DNA of 36,523 nt from assembly GCA_022729355.1 (NCBI GenBank), contig JALDAN010000005.1, positions 1-36,523 of the forward strand, written 5' to 3'. Every line of letters begins with the position of its first letter. Positions within the stretch are counted from its first letter, which is position 1. Both the position numbers and the translations under genes were made by a program. The notes beneath the pieces were generated by a model. The model ran no database searches. It had not been told where the DNA came from and saw only the letters and a program-made list of their open reading frames with translations. This stretch comes from Candidatus Nanohalarchaeota archaeon. GTDB lineage: Archaea > Nanohalarchaeota > Nanosalinia > Nanosalinales > Nanosalinaceae. Positions 6,886-13,511 of this stretch are shown piece after piece.

Positions 6886-7302
6886 TCAAAATTCCTGCAG
6901 TATGTAACGTAAATTAGTGCCATCAACATCTACAAATGCAGTATTTCCAGGTATGCCGACTTCATCCGGTTTATGGCTTCCAGTATATTCGTTTCTAAAG
7001 TTCTCATGCTTCTGTAGAGGGGCTTTTGCAACAGGCCTTCTCGCATCATAGACGTCTTTGTAAAGCACCGCCACGTAACCTTCTATATCGTTATCTCTTT
7101 CAGCTAGGAGTATCTCTCCAGTATCCAACTCCAACTCGCCGTTGTATTCCAGGCCTATGGCTTCAGCTTTCTCTTCAAGAGCACCTTCAAAAAGACTTCT
7201 AACCTTTCCCCAGCCGCCAATGCCGCTGTACTCTACTTCGAAAGTAGAGAAGCCTTCATCTAGAGCATCAGAATAAGTTGGAGGAACCTGTTGCCAACGC
7301 AT
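6886..7302 (-). CDS. Hypothetical protein
   Basis: This 138-residue acidic soluble protein has no recognised motif. It is rich in aromatic and Gly residues (YSGIGGWGKVRSLFEGALEE) with a C-terminal block GIPGNTAFVDVDGTNLRYILQ that looks like a beta-rich core. A clear ATG start and a consistent acidic composition support coding. It shares its strand with the next gene downstream in coordinate, 43 bases away, so both may be transcribed together. Confidence 0.65.
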   Translation of the reverse strand: MRWQQVPPTYSDALDEGFSTFEVEYSGIGGWGKVRSLFEGALEEKAEAIGLEYNGELELDTGEILLAERDNDIEGYVAVLYKDVYDARRPVAKAPLQKHENFRNEYTGSHKPDEVGIPGNTAFVDVDGTNLRYILQEF

Positions 7303-7345
7303 AAGAATTCTTACTTCTCAGTCACAAATATAAGTTTTTCGTCTT

Positions 7346-7867
7346 TCAGTCCGAGGCCTGACCCCAGAACTCATGATATGCTGACTCATTCAGAAAGTAC
7401 TTACCCTCCTCATTTTCCTGAATAACTCCTTGGCCATGTAGACAGCCGAAAGTCGCCCATGAACGACTGTAATCAATTACAGTCTCAAGCTCCCTCTTGG
7501 TGAACGGCTCTCCAAGATGTGTTTGAACAGTTTCAATTAAATCATCGTGATCCATATGATCATCACGTTCAACGATGTAACATCTGGTAGTACAGTTGTA
7601 GCCCTGTGTTTCAAAATACTCTTCTGCCTTCCTCATCTGACGACCAGCCTTACCAGAGGCCTTCTCAGAAGTCTTCACTTCGAGTGAGAGCACCTCCATG
7701 TCATCATAATTGAATAATACAACGTCAGCATCGGTTGAACGGCCGTCCTCAAGCACTACGTCATGATTTCTTTTTACTTCATCCCATCTAACATCGTAAG
7801 AATCTATCACAGTTTCAAAATGTTTGTAAAGATCGAAAACCTCTTCCTCATGCTGCGACCTCACCAT
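7346..7867 (-). CDS. Possible PD-(D/E)XK-fold protein
   Basis: The 173-residue protein has a segment DADVVLFNYDDMEVLSLEVKTS around residues 46-67 that fits a PD-(D/E)XK nuclease core: an Asp before one strand and an E-x-K on the next. A helix with QMRKAEEYF follows, where restriction-like nucleases often place a Gln. The C-terminal half (LGEPFTKRELETVIDY ... GQGVIQENEEGKYFLNESAYHEFW) looks like a winged-helix DNA-binding domain. No methyltransferase lies alongside. The ATG at 7865-7867 is preferred to a TTG three codons earlier. Nuclease function is inference. Confidence 0.6.
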   Translation of the reverse strand: MVRSQHEEEVFDLYKHFETVIDSYDVRWDEVKRNHDVVLEDGRSTDADVVLFNYDDMEVLSLEVKTSEKASGKAGRQMRKAEEYFETQGYNCTTRCYIVERDDHMDHDDLIETVQTHLGEPFTKRELETVIDYSRSWATFGCLHGQGVIQENEEGKYFLNESAYHEFWGQASD

Positions 7868-7939
7868 AAACCTCAAGAGACATCCAAGAGTTATTAGTTC
7901 TACGGATCAAAAACAGCAGACCATCTAAAAAAGCCTCAG

Positions 7940-10123
7940 CTACAGATCAATTGAACGAAGCCTCGCTGAATTAGTGATAACTGAAATACTGGAAGTAAAC
8001 ATCGCAGCAACAGCTATCAACGGATGCAGAAGACCCAGGAAAGCCACAGGAATAGCCAGTGTATTGTAGATAAAGGCCCAGAAAAGATTATGCTTTATCT
8101 TGAAATAAATCGTATTAGAAAGTCTGAAAGCCTTCTCCAGAGATGAAAGACTGCCCTGCACAAGATTGACGTCGCTAGACTCCACCGCTATATCCGTGCC
8201 AGTACCGATCGCTATCCCAACATTCGCCTGCTTCAACGCCGGAGCATCATTAATCCCGTCCCCGACCATACCTACGTTCCTTCCTCTCTCCTGAAGCTCT
8301 TCAACTTTCCCGATCTTATCCTGCGGCAGTACCTCAGCCACTACATTATCTATACCGACTTCATCTGCAATAGCTTCAGCAGTATCCTTATTATCTCCAG
8401 TCAACATCCATATATCCAGTCCGAGGCCTTCAAGCTTCTCTATTGCCTCCTTTGAATCCTCCTTAACAGCATCAGCAACAGCTATCACACCAACTACTCC
8501 TCCGGATTCTGCCACGTATATAGCAGTCTTACCCTGACTCTCAAGCTCCTCCCTTTCTTCACGGAAGCTTTCCTCCAGGCCTTCCTGCTCCAGAAGCTTC
8601 GAATTACCTACAAAGACTTCTTTTCCATCTATCGAGGCCTTTATTCCTTTTCCTGTGAAGCTTTCGAAGTTTTCAGGTTCTGAAAGTTCTACTTCTCCTG
8701 AGGCCTTATTTACTATGGCTTTTCCGAGAGGGTGTTCACTTCCTTTCTCCACAGAGCCGGCGAGATACAGTACTTTTTCCCTAACTCCCACGACGTCGGT
8801 TACTTCCGGCTCTCCCTTGGTGATTGTTCCCGTCTTGTCCAGTATCAGTGTATCAAGATCTTTCATTGTCTGGATGGCCTCTCCGTTTCTGTACAGTATT
8901 CCATTACGTGCTGCGACTCCTGTTCCTGCCATCAGTGCTGTCGGTGTGGCAAGGCCTAATGCGCACGGACAGGCGATTACAAGTACTGCGACAGAAGCGA
9001 ATACTGCCAGTGTGAGAGGATCGTGAGCCAGATCTATCCATGGAACAAAGTTTTCAAAGAGTCCTGCTACAGAGATCATAAGATCTGGTGCAGCAAACCA
9101 CGCCAGGAAAGATGCTGTTGCTATAATGATTACTGCTGGTACGAAGTAGTGTGTTACTCTATCTGCAAGGCTTTGTATCGGTACTTTAGAGCCCTGAGCT
9201 TCCTCAACCATTTCCACCACCTGTGAGAAGAAAGTGTCTTCGCCGACCTTTGCCGCCTCGAACTTCAGGAGACCTGTATTATTGACTGTTGAACCTATGA
9301 CTTCATCTCCTTTCTCTTTGGAGACCGGTTCGGATTCTCCTGTAGCCATCGATTCATCAACGGAAGAACTCCCCTCTATTACTGTGCCGTCTACAGGAAT
9401 CTTCTCACCAGGCCTGACAACCACAGTATCACCTACCTCAACCTCCTCAACATCTATCTCCAACTCCTCTCCGTCACGGATCACTGTTGCAGTGGAGGCC
9501 TTCAATTCAAGTAAATCCTCTACAGCTGAACTGGCTTTACCTTTAGCTTTCTCCTCCAGATAAGTCCCTACAAGATGAGAGGCCATTATCATGGCCCCAA
9601 GGCCTGTATAATTCTGTATACCTGTGAAGAACACCATCAGGCCTGTCGAGTAAGCTGCAAGTGTTCCAAGACTGATCAGAGAATCCATATTGAAGTTGCC
9701 ATGCCTCAAGGCCTTCAAAGCAGATAAATGAGTAGTCCTGCCGAAGTAGAATACAACAGGCGTGGCAAAGACCAGCATCAAAAGATTTAATTGAATCTCC
9801 GTGAACAGATTCAGAGAAGTCCACATCTCCACCATCAAAAGTAAAATCGGGGAAGTCACAATCCAGGCCTTGATCGCCTCGGATCTGTAATCGAATTCTT
9901 CGCCTTCGTCTTCTTCATCATTTTCGGCTACGCTGTAGCCTTCTCTTTCAACAGCAGTTACAAGCTCCTCGTAAGAGGCCTCCTCGGAGTGATGTATAAT
10001 CGCTTTCTCACTGCCGTAGTTCACATTCACTTCCTCCACGTGCTCCAGATCAGCGAGGCCTCTCTCAATCGTGGACGAGCACGAGGCGCAGTGCATATCT
10101 TTTATTTCAAGTTCGGTCTTCAC
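7940..10123 (-). CDS. copA: Copper-translocating P-type ATPase
   Basis: This 727-residue P1B-type ATPase would export Cu(I) from the cytoplasm using ATP. The order is an N-terminal heavy-metal-associated domain with MHCASC (residues about 10-15), membrane helices, and an actuator domain with TGES. The transmembrane metal site CPC ([12 protein letters not shown]) follows, then phosphorylation loop DKTGTITKG, nucleotide-site HP (SEHPLGKA), hinge GDGINDAP, and final helices with FIYN and MFTSS. The CPC, YN and MxxSS combination is that of Cu(I) pumps. It lies 37 bases after the 10161-10835 gene, in a unit controlled by a palindromic promoter and next to a metal-sensing regulator. Confidence 0.97.
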   Translation of the reverse strand: MKTELEIKDMHCASCSSTIERGLADLEHVEEVNVNYGSEKAIIHHSEEASYEELVTAVEREGYSVAENDEEDEGEEFDYRSEAIKAWIVTSPILLLMVEMWTSLNLFTEIQLNLLMLVFATPVVFYFGRTTHLSALKALRHGNFNMDSLISLGTLAAYSTGLMVFFTGIQNYTGLGAMIMASHLVGTYLEEKAKGKASSAVEDLLELKASTATVIRDGEELEIDVEEVEVGDTVVVRPGEKIPVDGTVIEGSSSVDESMATGESEPVSKEKGDEVIGSTVNNTGLLKFEAAKVGEDTFFSQVVEMVEEAQGSKVPIQSLADRVTHYFVPAVIIIATASFLAWFAAPDLMISVAGLFENFVPWIDLAHDPLTLAVFASVAVLVIACPCALGLATPTALMAGTGVAARNGILYRNGEAIQTMKDLDTLILDKTGTITKGEPEVTDVVGVREKVLYLAGSVEKGSEHPLGKAIVNKASGEVELSEPENFESFTGKGIKASIDGKEVFVGNSKLLEQEGLEESFREEREELESQGKTAIYVAESGGVVGVIAVADAVKEDSKEAIEKLEGLGLDIWMLTGDNKDTAEAIADEVGIDNVVAEVLPQDKIGKVEELQERGRNVGMVGDGINDAPALKQANVGIAIGTGTDIAVESSDVNLVQGSLSSLEKAFRLSNTIYFKIKHNLFWAFIYNTLAIPVAFLGLLHPLIAVAAMFTSSISVITNSARLRSIDL

Positions 10124-10160
10124 AATTACATCATCTCTCGAGACGTATTTATTGGTATCT

Positions 10161-10835
10161 TCAGCAGGCGCCTACCATGCCACCGCCATTTCCACCGGTT
10201 TGTGCTTGCTGCTCGATACCTCTATATTCGTTCGATGTCAATGAAATAAAATCCGTTTCGAGGCCTTCCTCTTTCATAATCTGAGCTTTCTCAAGATGTT
10301 GATCAGGGAAAAACCTTGTCTTCCATTTTCCAAGTTCTTCGAGGATTTCTTCATCCGAGAACTCATCTTCGTGCTCCGTTATCAGGTATTTAGCCAGTCC
10401 TCTCATCGCATAGCTGTGTTCACACCCACAAGCTGGCTCGCCATTCTCAAATATTATTGCAGGAACGTCACAGCAGTATTCACAGCTAATGCTGCCGGCT
10501 ATGCTGACGTATCGCTGTACTTCATCTTCAGAAAGTTCTTCGTGGCTTATGTCTCGATCTATCTCTGCCATTTCATTTATCGTCTCTTCCGTTGAGACCG
10601 GATCTGTCTGTGAAACATCATCATAGGCAACTGCTAGTGTCGGGCCGTACACTTCTGGCTCGCCCTCAGGCATAATATCCTCATAAGATATTTCAGCTGT
10701 TTCAGAGTCAAGAGAAACATCGACTCCATCACCGATTAACAAGAATGAGTTCATTAATGTTAGACCTCCGATAACAAGTACTGAAACCGCCATAAGACTT
10801 TCCGTGGAGTAGTTCTCTTCGATCCTGTCAATCAT
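10161..10835 (-). CDS. Membrane-anchored Cys-rich protein, likely metal handling
   Basis: This 224-residue protein has one N-terminal transmembrane anchor ([20 protein letters not shown]), an acidic extracytoplasmic-type stretch and a conserved-looking Cys block: [13 protein letters not shown], then [17 protein letters not shown], and finally [10 protein letters not shown]. The CEYCC, CGC and His cluster recalls PCYCGC-type proteins of unknown function and could bind copper. The very end, [11 protein letters not shown], adds a Met and Cys. It is immediately upstream of copA in the same direction, so a copper chaperone or metal-sequestering role is inferred. Its ATG overlaps the end of a large palindrome. 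Confidence 0.7.
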   Translation of the reverse strand: MIDRIEENYSTESLMAVSVLVIGGLTLMNSFLLIGDGVDVSLDSETAEISYEDIMPEGEPEVYGPTLAVAYDDVSQTDPVSTEETINEMAEIDRDISHEELSEDEVQRYVSIAGSISCEYCCDVPAIIFENGEPACGCEHSYAMRGLAKYLITEHEDEFSDEEILEELGKWKTRFFPDQHLEKAQIMKEEGLETDFISLTSNEYRGIEQQAQTGGNGGGMVGAC

Positions 10836-10869
10836 AAATCATATATCATATATTGATATAATGATTTAT
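10834..10869. promoter_or_regulatory. Palindromic promoter/operator of the copA unit
   Basis: The arms ATAAATCAT (10834-10842) and ATGATTTAT (10861-10869) enclose ATATCA and TGATAT, giving a near-perfect nested palindrome with one extra base on one side. On the minus strand it contains TATATAAATC about 27-36 bases before the ATG of the 10161-10835 gene. Repressor binding would therefore mask both TATA and transcription start. The regulator may be the PadR-type gene at 12588. Confidence 0.6.
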
Positions 10870-10889
10870 ATATCATATGCTGACATAGT

Positions 10890-11327
10890 TTACCAATCTC
10901 TGCAACACTCTATTATCTCATCAACGAAGCCTTCGAATCTGCTGTTCTCTCTATACAGGAAAAGCAGGGCAAAAATCAACCACAATGCAGCAACTATGAT
11001 GATATACTGTGCGTCGATACTCCTTGTGAGGCCTGTGTAGAACACTATAAGGCCTGTAAGGAGTGCTGGCAGTCTGAATACTTCGTATTTTCTCTGCACT
11101 TTGTCCTCCAGCATCTCGTAGAGGCCGTGAAGAGTCATTCCCGCCATGATAGCAATCAATACCAGTGAATCGAATAGATTGAGGAAGTAAGCGGCCAGAA
11201 GGCCTATCCACGTCACTGTAAAGGACAGACAGATGACACAGAATCTGAGGCCGGATACTTTCTTGATCAGGAGCAGTATGAAGAATAAAGCTATAATTGC
11301 AAGGAATGCGTGAGTGACTTGTATCAT
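10890..11327 (-). CDS. Polytopic membrane protein of the metal island
   Basis: This 145-residue protein has about four transmembrane helices (residues about 5-25, 30-55, 58-72, 105-130) and a cytoplasmic-type C-terminus ending IIECCRDW, with an adjacent Cys pair. It also has Cys residues in the second helix (FCVICLS). No family is recognised. It starts 3 bases after the stop of the 11331-11846 membrane gene, so it belongs to the four-gene unit reading from 12531. A role in metal transport or sensing is inferred from context only. Confidence 0.7.
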   Translation of the reverse strand: MIQVTHAFLAIIALFFILLLIKKVSGLRFCVICLSFTVTWIGLLAAYFLNLFDSLVLIAIMAGMTLHGLYEMLEDKVQRKYEVFRLPALLTGLIVFYTGLTRSIDAQYIIIVAALWLIFALLFLYRENSRFEGFVDEIIECCRDW

Positions 11328-11330
11328 TTT

Positions 11331-11846
11331 TTACATCACCAGTTGCATTATGACTGCGGCCAGAATCAGGAGTGTGAGTGTGAGCGTCATTCCCTGGTAT
11401 GGCAGTGTTTCTCCTCTTATTCTTGAGATTTTCTTGCTGAGTGCAGGAGTGCTGTAGACTATCAGGCCTCCTGTAACTGCTCCTATGAGGAAGTTGTTGA
11501 ATGCTACAGTAGTGCCGTATTCTCCGATGAACCAGATAGTCATCGGTGTGGCTTCCGGCATTGTCATGTATCCCGGAACTATTATCGATAGAAAGATAAT
11601 AGATGAGACAATAAAGTTCTGTCTCCGAATCTTGTCGCCGTACCTAGATCTCACCCATTTAGCTGTCCATGAACCTAACGCCCATGAAAACCCGCCTATC
11701 AGGACACCTATAACTGCGAAATCAATTCCAAGGTACGATGCGAATCCTGCAGCCACGCCAGCTCCTGCTGTACAGAGAGGGCAATGCGCCGAGGCCTTTG
11801 AAACAAGAAAAAGAGGTAAAAGGAAGGCAGTCAGAAGTTTTCTCAT
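11331..11846 (-). CDS. Membrane protein with N-terminal signal and CPLC motif
   Basis: This 171-residue protein has an N-terminal signal-like helix followed by AHCPLCTAGAG, then about four further transmembrane segments. The CPLC directly after the putative signal would be exposed on the outer face, a plausible Cu(I) or thiol redox site. Its start overlaps the DUF411 gene stop by four bases (ATGA), indicating translational coupling. No family is recognised with certainty; the position between DUF411 and copA points to copper transport or delivery. Confidence 0.75.
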   Translation of the reverse strand: MRKLLTAFLLPLFLVSKASAHCPLCTAGAGVAAGFASYLGIDFAVIGVLIGGFSWALGSWTAKWVRSRYGDKIRRQNFIVSSIIFLSIIVPGYMTMPEATPMTIWFIGEYGTTVAFNNFLIGAVTGGLIVYSTPALSKKISRIRGETLPYQGMTLTLTLLILAAVIMQLVM

Positions 11847-12310
11847 CTTGTAGTGTATTCACCTGCTATTTCTCCATCCTCAACACTGAAGAACGTCCAT
11901 TCCTCAGACTGTGCTCCCGGCATACCCGGACTTCCCTGAGGCATACCCGGCAAAGTCACCACTTCAGCTTCAGGATCATCTTCATAGGCCTCATTGAATA
12001 CATCCAGAGGCACATGCCCCTTGATATCTGTGTCAAGGCTTTCTACTTCAGTGATGTGACAGGCTCTGAAGTTCTCCGGCACATCTTTCTCGTTGTACAA
12101 CTCTGTTAGCTCCGCGTTAGAGTGTTCTATTACTTCCACATCAACTCCTGCACGTTCAAGGTACTGTGCGTGCTCGATACAGCAACCGCACGTCGGAGTA
12201 AGATGTACTGTGGCTTCCTCGAAATCAGCTTCTGCTGTTCCAGTAGAGGTAAGCATTATTCCAAGCCCAATAAGAACGGCCAGAGCTGCTACTCCGTACT
12301 TCAAGCTCAT
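11843..12310 (-). CDS. DUF411 metal-binding protein
   Basis: This protein has an N-terminal export/anchor helix (VAALAVLIGLGIMLTS) followed by a DUF411 domain. The metal-binding TPTCGCCIEHAQYL, the CHITEVESLDTDIKGHVP histidine block and the LPGMPQGSPGMPGA signature are all visible. DUF411 proteins are usually found with copper resistance genes and are thought to bind copper outside the membrane. A longer frame extends 25 codons upstream, but the ATG at 12308-12310 overlaps the previous stop as ATGA and directly precedes the hydrophobic segment, so it is chosen. The downstream membrane gene overlaps its end by four bases. Confidence 0.9.
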   Translation of the reverse strand: MSLKYGVAALAVLIGLGIMLTSTGTAEADFEEATVHLTPTCGCCIEHAQYLERAGVDVEVIEHSNAELTELYNEKDVPENFRACHITEVESLDTDIKGHVPLDVFNEAYEDDPEAEVVTLPGMPQGSPGMPGAQSEEWTFFSVEDGEIAGEYTTR

Positions 12311-12531
12311 TCCTCTCCACCTCTGTCCATATTCATAGATATTTTCTGTAGTAAATAGATAGTTGCGACAACGACGAAAACCCACAGAGTAATCATGAAG
12401 AACCCCATGAAGAATCCTCCATGCATATGAGCAGTCTCAGCCATGTGATGTGCGTCCTCTCCTGCGTGAGCCGATGCCGTAGATACAAGACCCGTGAAAG
12501 TGAGGCCTCCAAATATACTCTTCAGTCTCAT
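12307..12531 (-). CDS. His/Met-rich single-pass membrane peptide
   Basis: This 74-residue protein has an N-terminal signal-like helix, then HAGEDAHHMAETAHMHGG, then one transmembrane helix (FMGFFMITLWVFVVVATIYLL) and a charged tail. The cluster of five His and two Met residues outside the membrane is well suited to binding copper. It is the first gene of the unit, transcribed from the shared divergent promoter, and overlaps the DUF411 start by four bases. Similar short membrane peptides accompany CopA operons, but I do not recognise a named family. Confidence 0.75.
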   Translation of the reverse strand: MRLKSIFGGLTFTGLVSTASAHAGEDAHHMAETAHMHGGFFMGFFMITLWVFVVVATIYLLQKISMNMDRGGEE

Positions 12532-12587
12532 GATATATCGTATTGTGACACATCGTTTTTATATCAAATGGTGATACATAGGACTGT
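12532..12587. promoter_or_regulatory. Shared divergent promoter with direct-repeat operators
   Basis: Only 56 bases separate the two start codons. A single AT element (TTTTTATATC on plus, GATATAAAAA on minus, about 12555-12566) sits 22-32 bases from each ATG and could serve both directions. It is flanked by direct repeats GTGACACAT (12545-12553) and GTGATACAT (12571-12579), 26 bases apart, plausible sites for the PadR-type regulator. Confidence 0.6.
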
Positions 12588-12980
12588 ATGGAAGATCTGA
12601 AGATATCGAATACCACGAAACTGTACACACTTATGCTTCTGGAGACAGAACCGAAGCACGGATACCGGATAATGGATGACTTGGAACAGATTACAGGCGA
12701 CAGGCCTACAACATCACATATCTACCCCTTTCTAGGAGAACTCGAGGAAAGAGACTACGTAGAAACACGTAAAGACGGAAGGAAAAAAGTCTATGAGCTA
12801 ACAGAAGACGGAGAGGCCTTCGTACAGGAACAAATAAGCTCCTTCACAGAGATACTGGACGCAGCTCTACAGGACAAAATAAAAGAATGCGCACACTGCG
12901 ACTGCAAAATCTACGGATCAGGCCACGAAGAAAACGATAAAATATACTGCTGTCCACACTGCGCAGAAGCAGACAACTAG
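12588..12980 (+). CDS. PadR-family regulator with TRASH-like metal-binding tail
   Basis: This 130-residue protein has a PadR/winged-helix DNA-binding domain (residues about 10-85; LYTLMLLETEPKHGYRIMDDL and TTSHIYPFLGELEERDYVE). A C-terminal Cys-rich tail follows: CAHCDCKIYGSG, then IYCCPHCAEADN. Cys spacing and the Gly-Ser step resemble TRASH domains, which sense copper or other soft metals. It is divergent from the His-rich/DUF411 unit and leaderless behind the shared AT element. Autoregulated metal-responsive repression is the likely scheme. The stop overlaps the convergent 12977-13255 gene by four bases. Confidence 0.88.
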   Translation: MEDLKISNTTKLYTLMLLETEPKHGYRIMDDLEQITGDRPTTSHIYPFLGELEERDYVETRKDGRKKVYELTEDGEAFVQEQISSFTEILDAALQDKIKECAHCDCKIYGSGHEENDKIYCCPHCAEADN

Positions 12981-13255
12981 ACAATCCTCTCCCGTACCTT
13001 GTCAAGAATCAAACCAAGGAAATCACGAGGCCCATAACTCTCATCCTTCAAATGCTGCAACTCTCCAGGCAACTCCACCACGTTAAACTCTCCGTAATCC
13101 CTCCTCTCAACAAAACCCTGCGCCTCCAAGGACTGAACAGCCTGCTTCGCCGCACCTCTAGAACTGTAGATACGGAAAGCATCATTCATATCCAACACCA
13201 TGCCATTCTCAGAAGCCTTCCTGAACAAGGCCTCCTTCTCACCAGTCAAACGCAT
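12977..13255 (-). CDS. Possible winged-helix protein
   Basis: This 92-residue protein has a helix-turn-helix-like core (VLDMNDAFRIYSSRGAAKQAVQSLEAQGFVERRDYGEFNVVELP) compatible with a winged-helix transcription factor, followed by a short helical tail. No metal ligands are present. It ends four bases inside the convergent PadR gene. No specific family is recognised. Confidence 0.65.
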   Translation of the reverse strand: MRLTGEKEALFRKASENGMVLDMNDAFRIYSSRGAAKQAVQSLEAQGFVERRDYGEFNVVELPGELQHLKDESYGPRDFLGLILDKVRERIV

Positions 13256-13314
13256 ACAACATAGTTAGAGGCCTAGAGTGAAATGAATTATGCAAGAACA
13301 TTAGGAGATTATAT

Positions 13315-13388
13315 GGACCGGCCCAGATTTGAACTGGGGATCTCCACGTTATCAGCGTGGCGCTTTAACCTGGCTAAGCCACCGGTCC
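13315..13388 (-). tRNA. tRNA-Ile (anticodon GAT)
   Basis: This 74-base cloverleaf lies on the minus strand. The acceptor is GGACCGG/CCGGTCC, the D stem GCTT/AAGC, the anticodon stem CCACG with loop CTGATAA and CGTGG, and the T arm CCCAG-TTCAAAT-CTGGG. There is no intron and no encoded CCA. A TATA-like GTATAAAAAAA lies 32-42 bases upstream (13420-13430). Confidence 0.96.
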
Positions 13389-13419
13389 GTCACGTTTGTA
13401 GTTGAAGTGGGTGCAGGGA

Positions 13420-13430
13420 TTTTTTTATAC
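13420..13430 (-). promoter_or_regulatory. TATA element of tRNA-Ile
   Basis: GTATAAAAAAA on the minus strand lies 32-42 bases upstream of the tRNA-Ile 5' end, a distance expected for an archaeal TATA box allowing a short 5' leader removed by RNase P. Confidence 0.6.
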
Positions 13431-13494
13431 GTGAACCTGTTTTTTCTCCTGCTTCAGGTGTGAAGACAAAAGGGAAGGAAAAGATAAGGTGTAG

Positions 13495-13511
13495 AAGGCC
13501 TTTTAGGCCTT
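13495..13511 (-). terminator. AGGCCT-built hairpin at the EF-2 stop codon
   Basis: A perfect seven-base stem AAGGCCT/AGGCCTT with a three-base loop overlaps the TAA of the EF-2 gene. A pyrimidine-rich tract (TTATCTTTTCC and following) lies beyond it on the minus strand. It is likely a terminator or a 3'-end stabilising structure. Confidence 0.5.

Noticed and set aside
7346-7867. A restriction-modification system
   Set aside because: Only a possible nuclease is present; no methyltransferase or specificity gene is encoded nearby.
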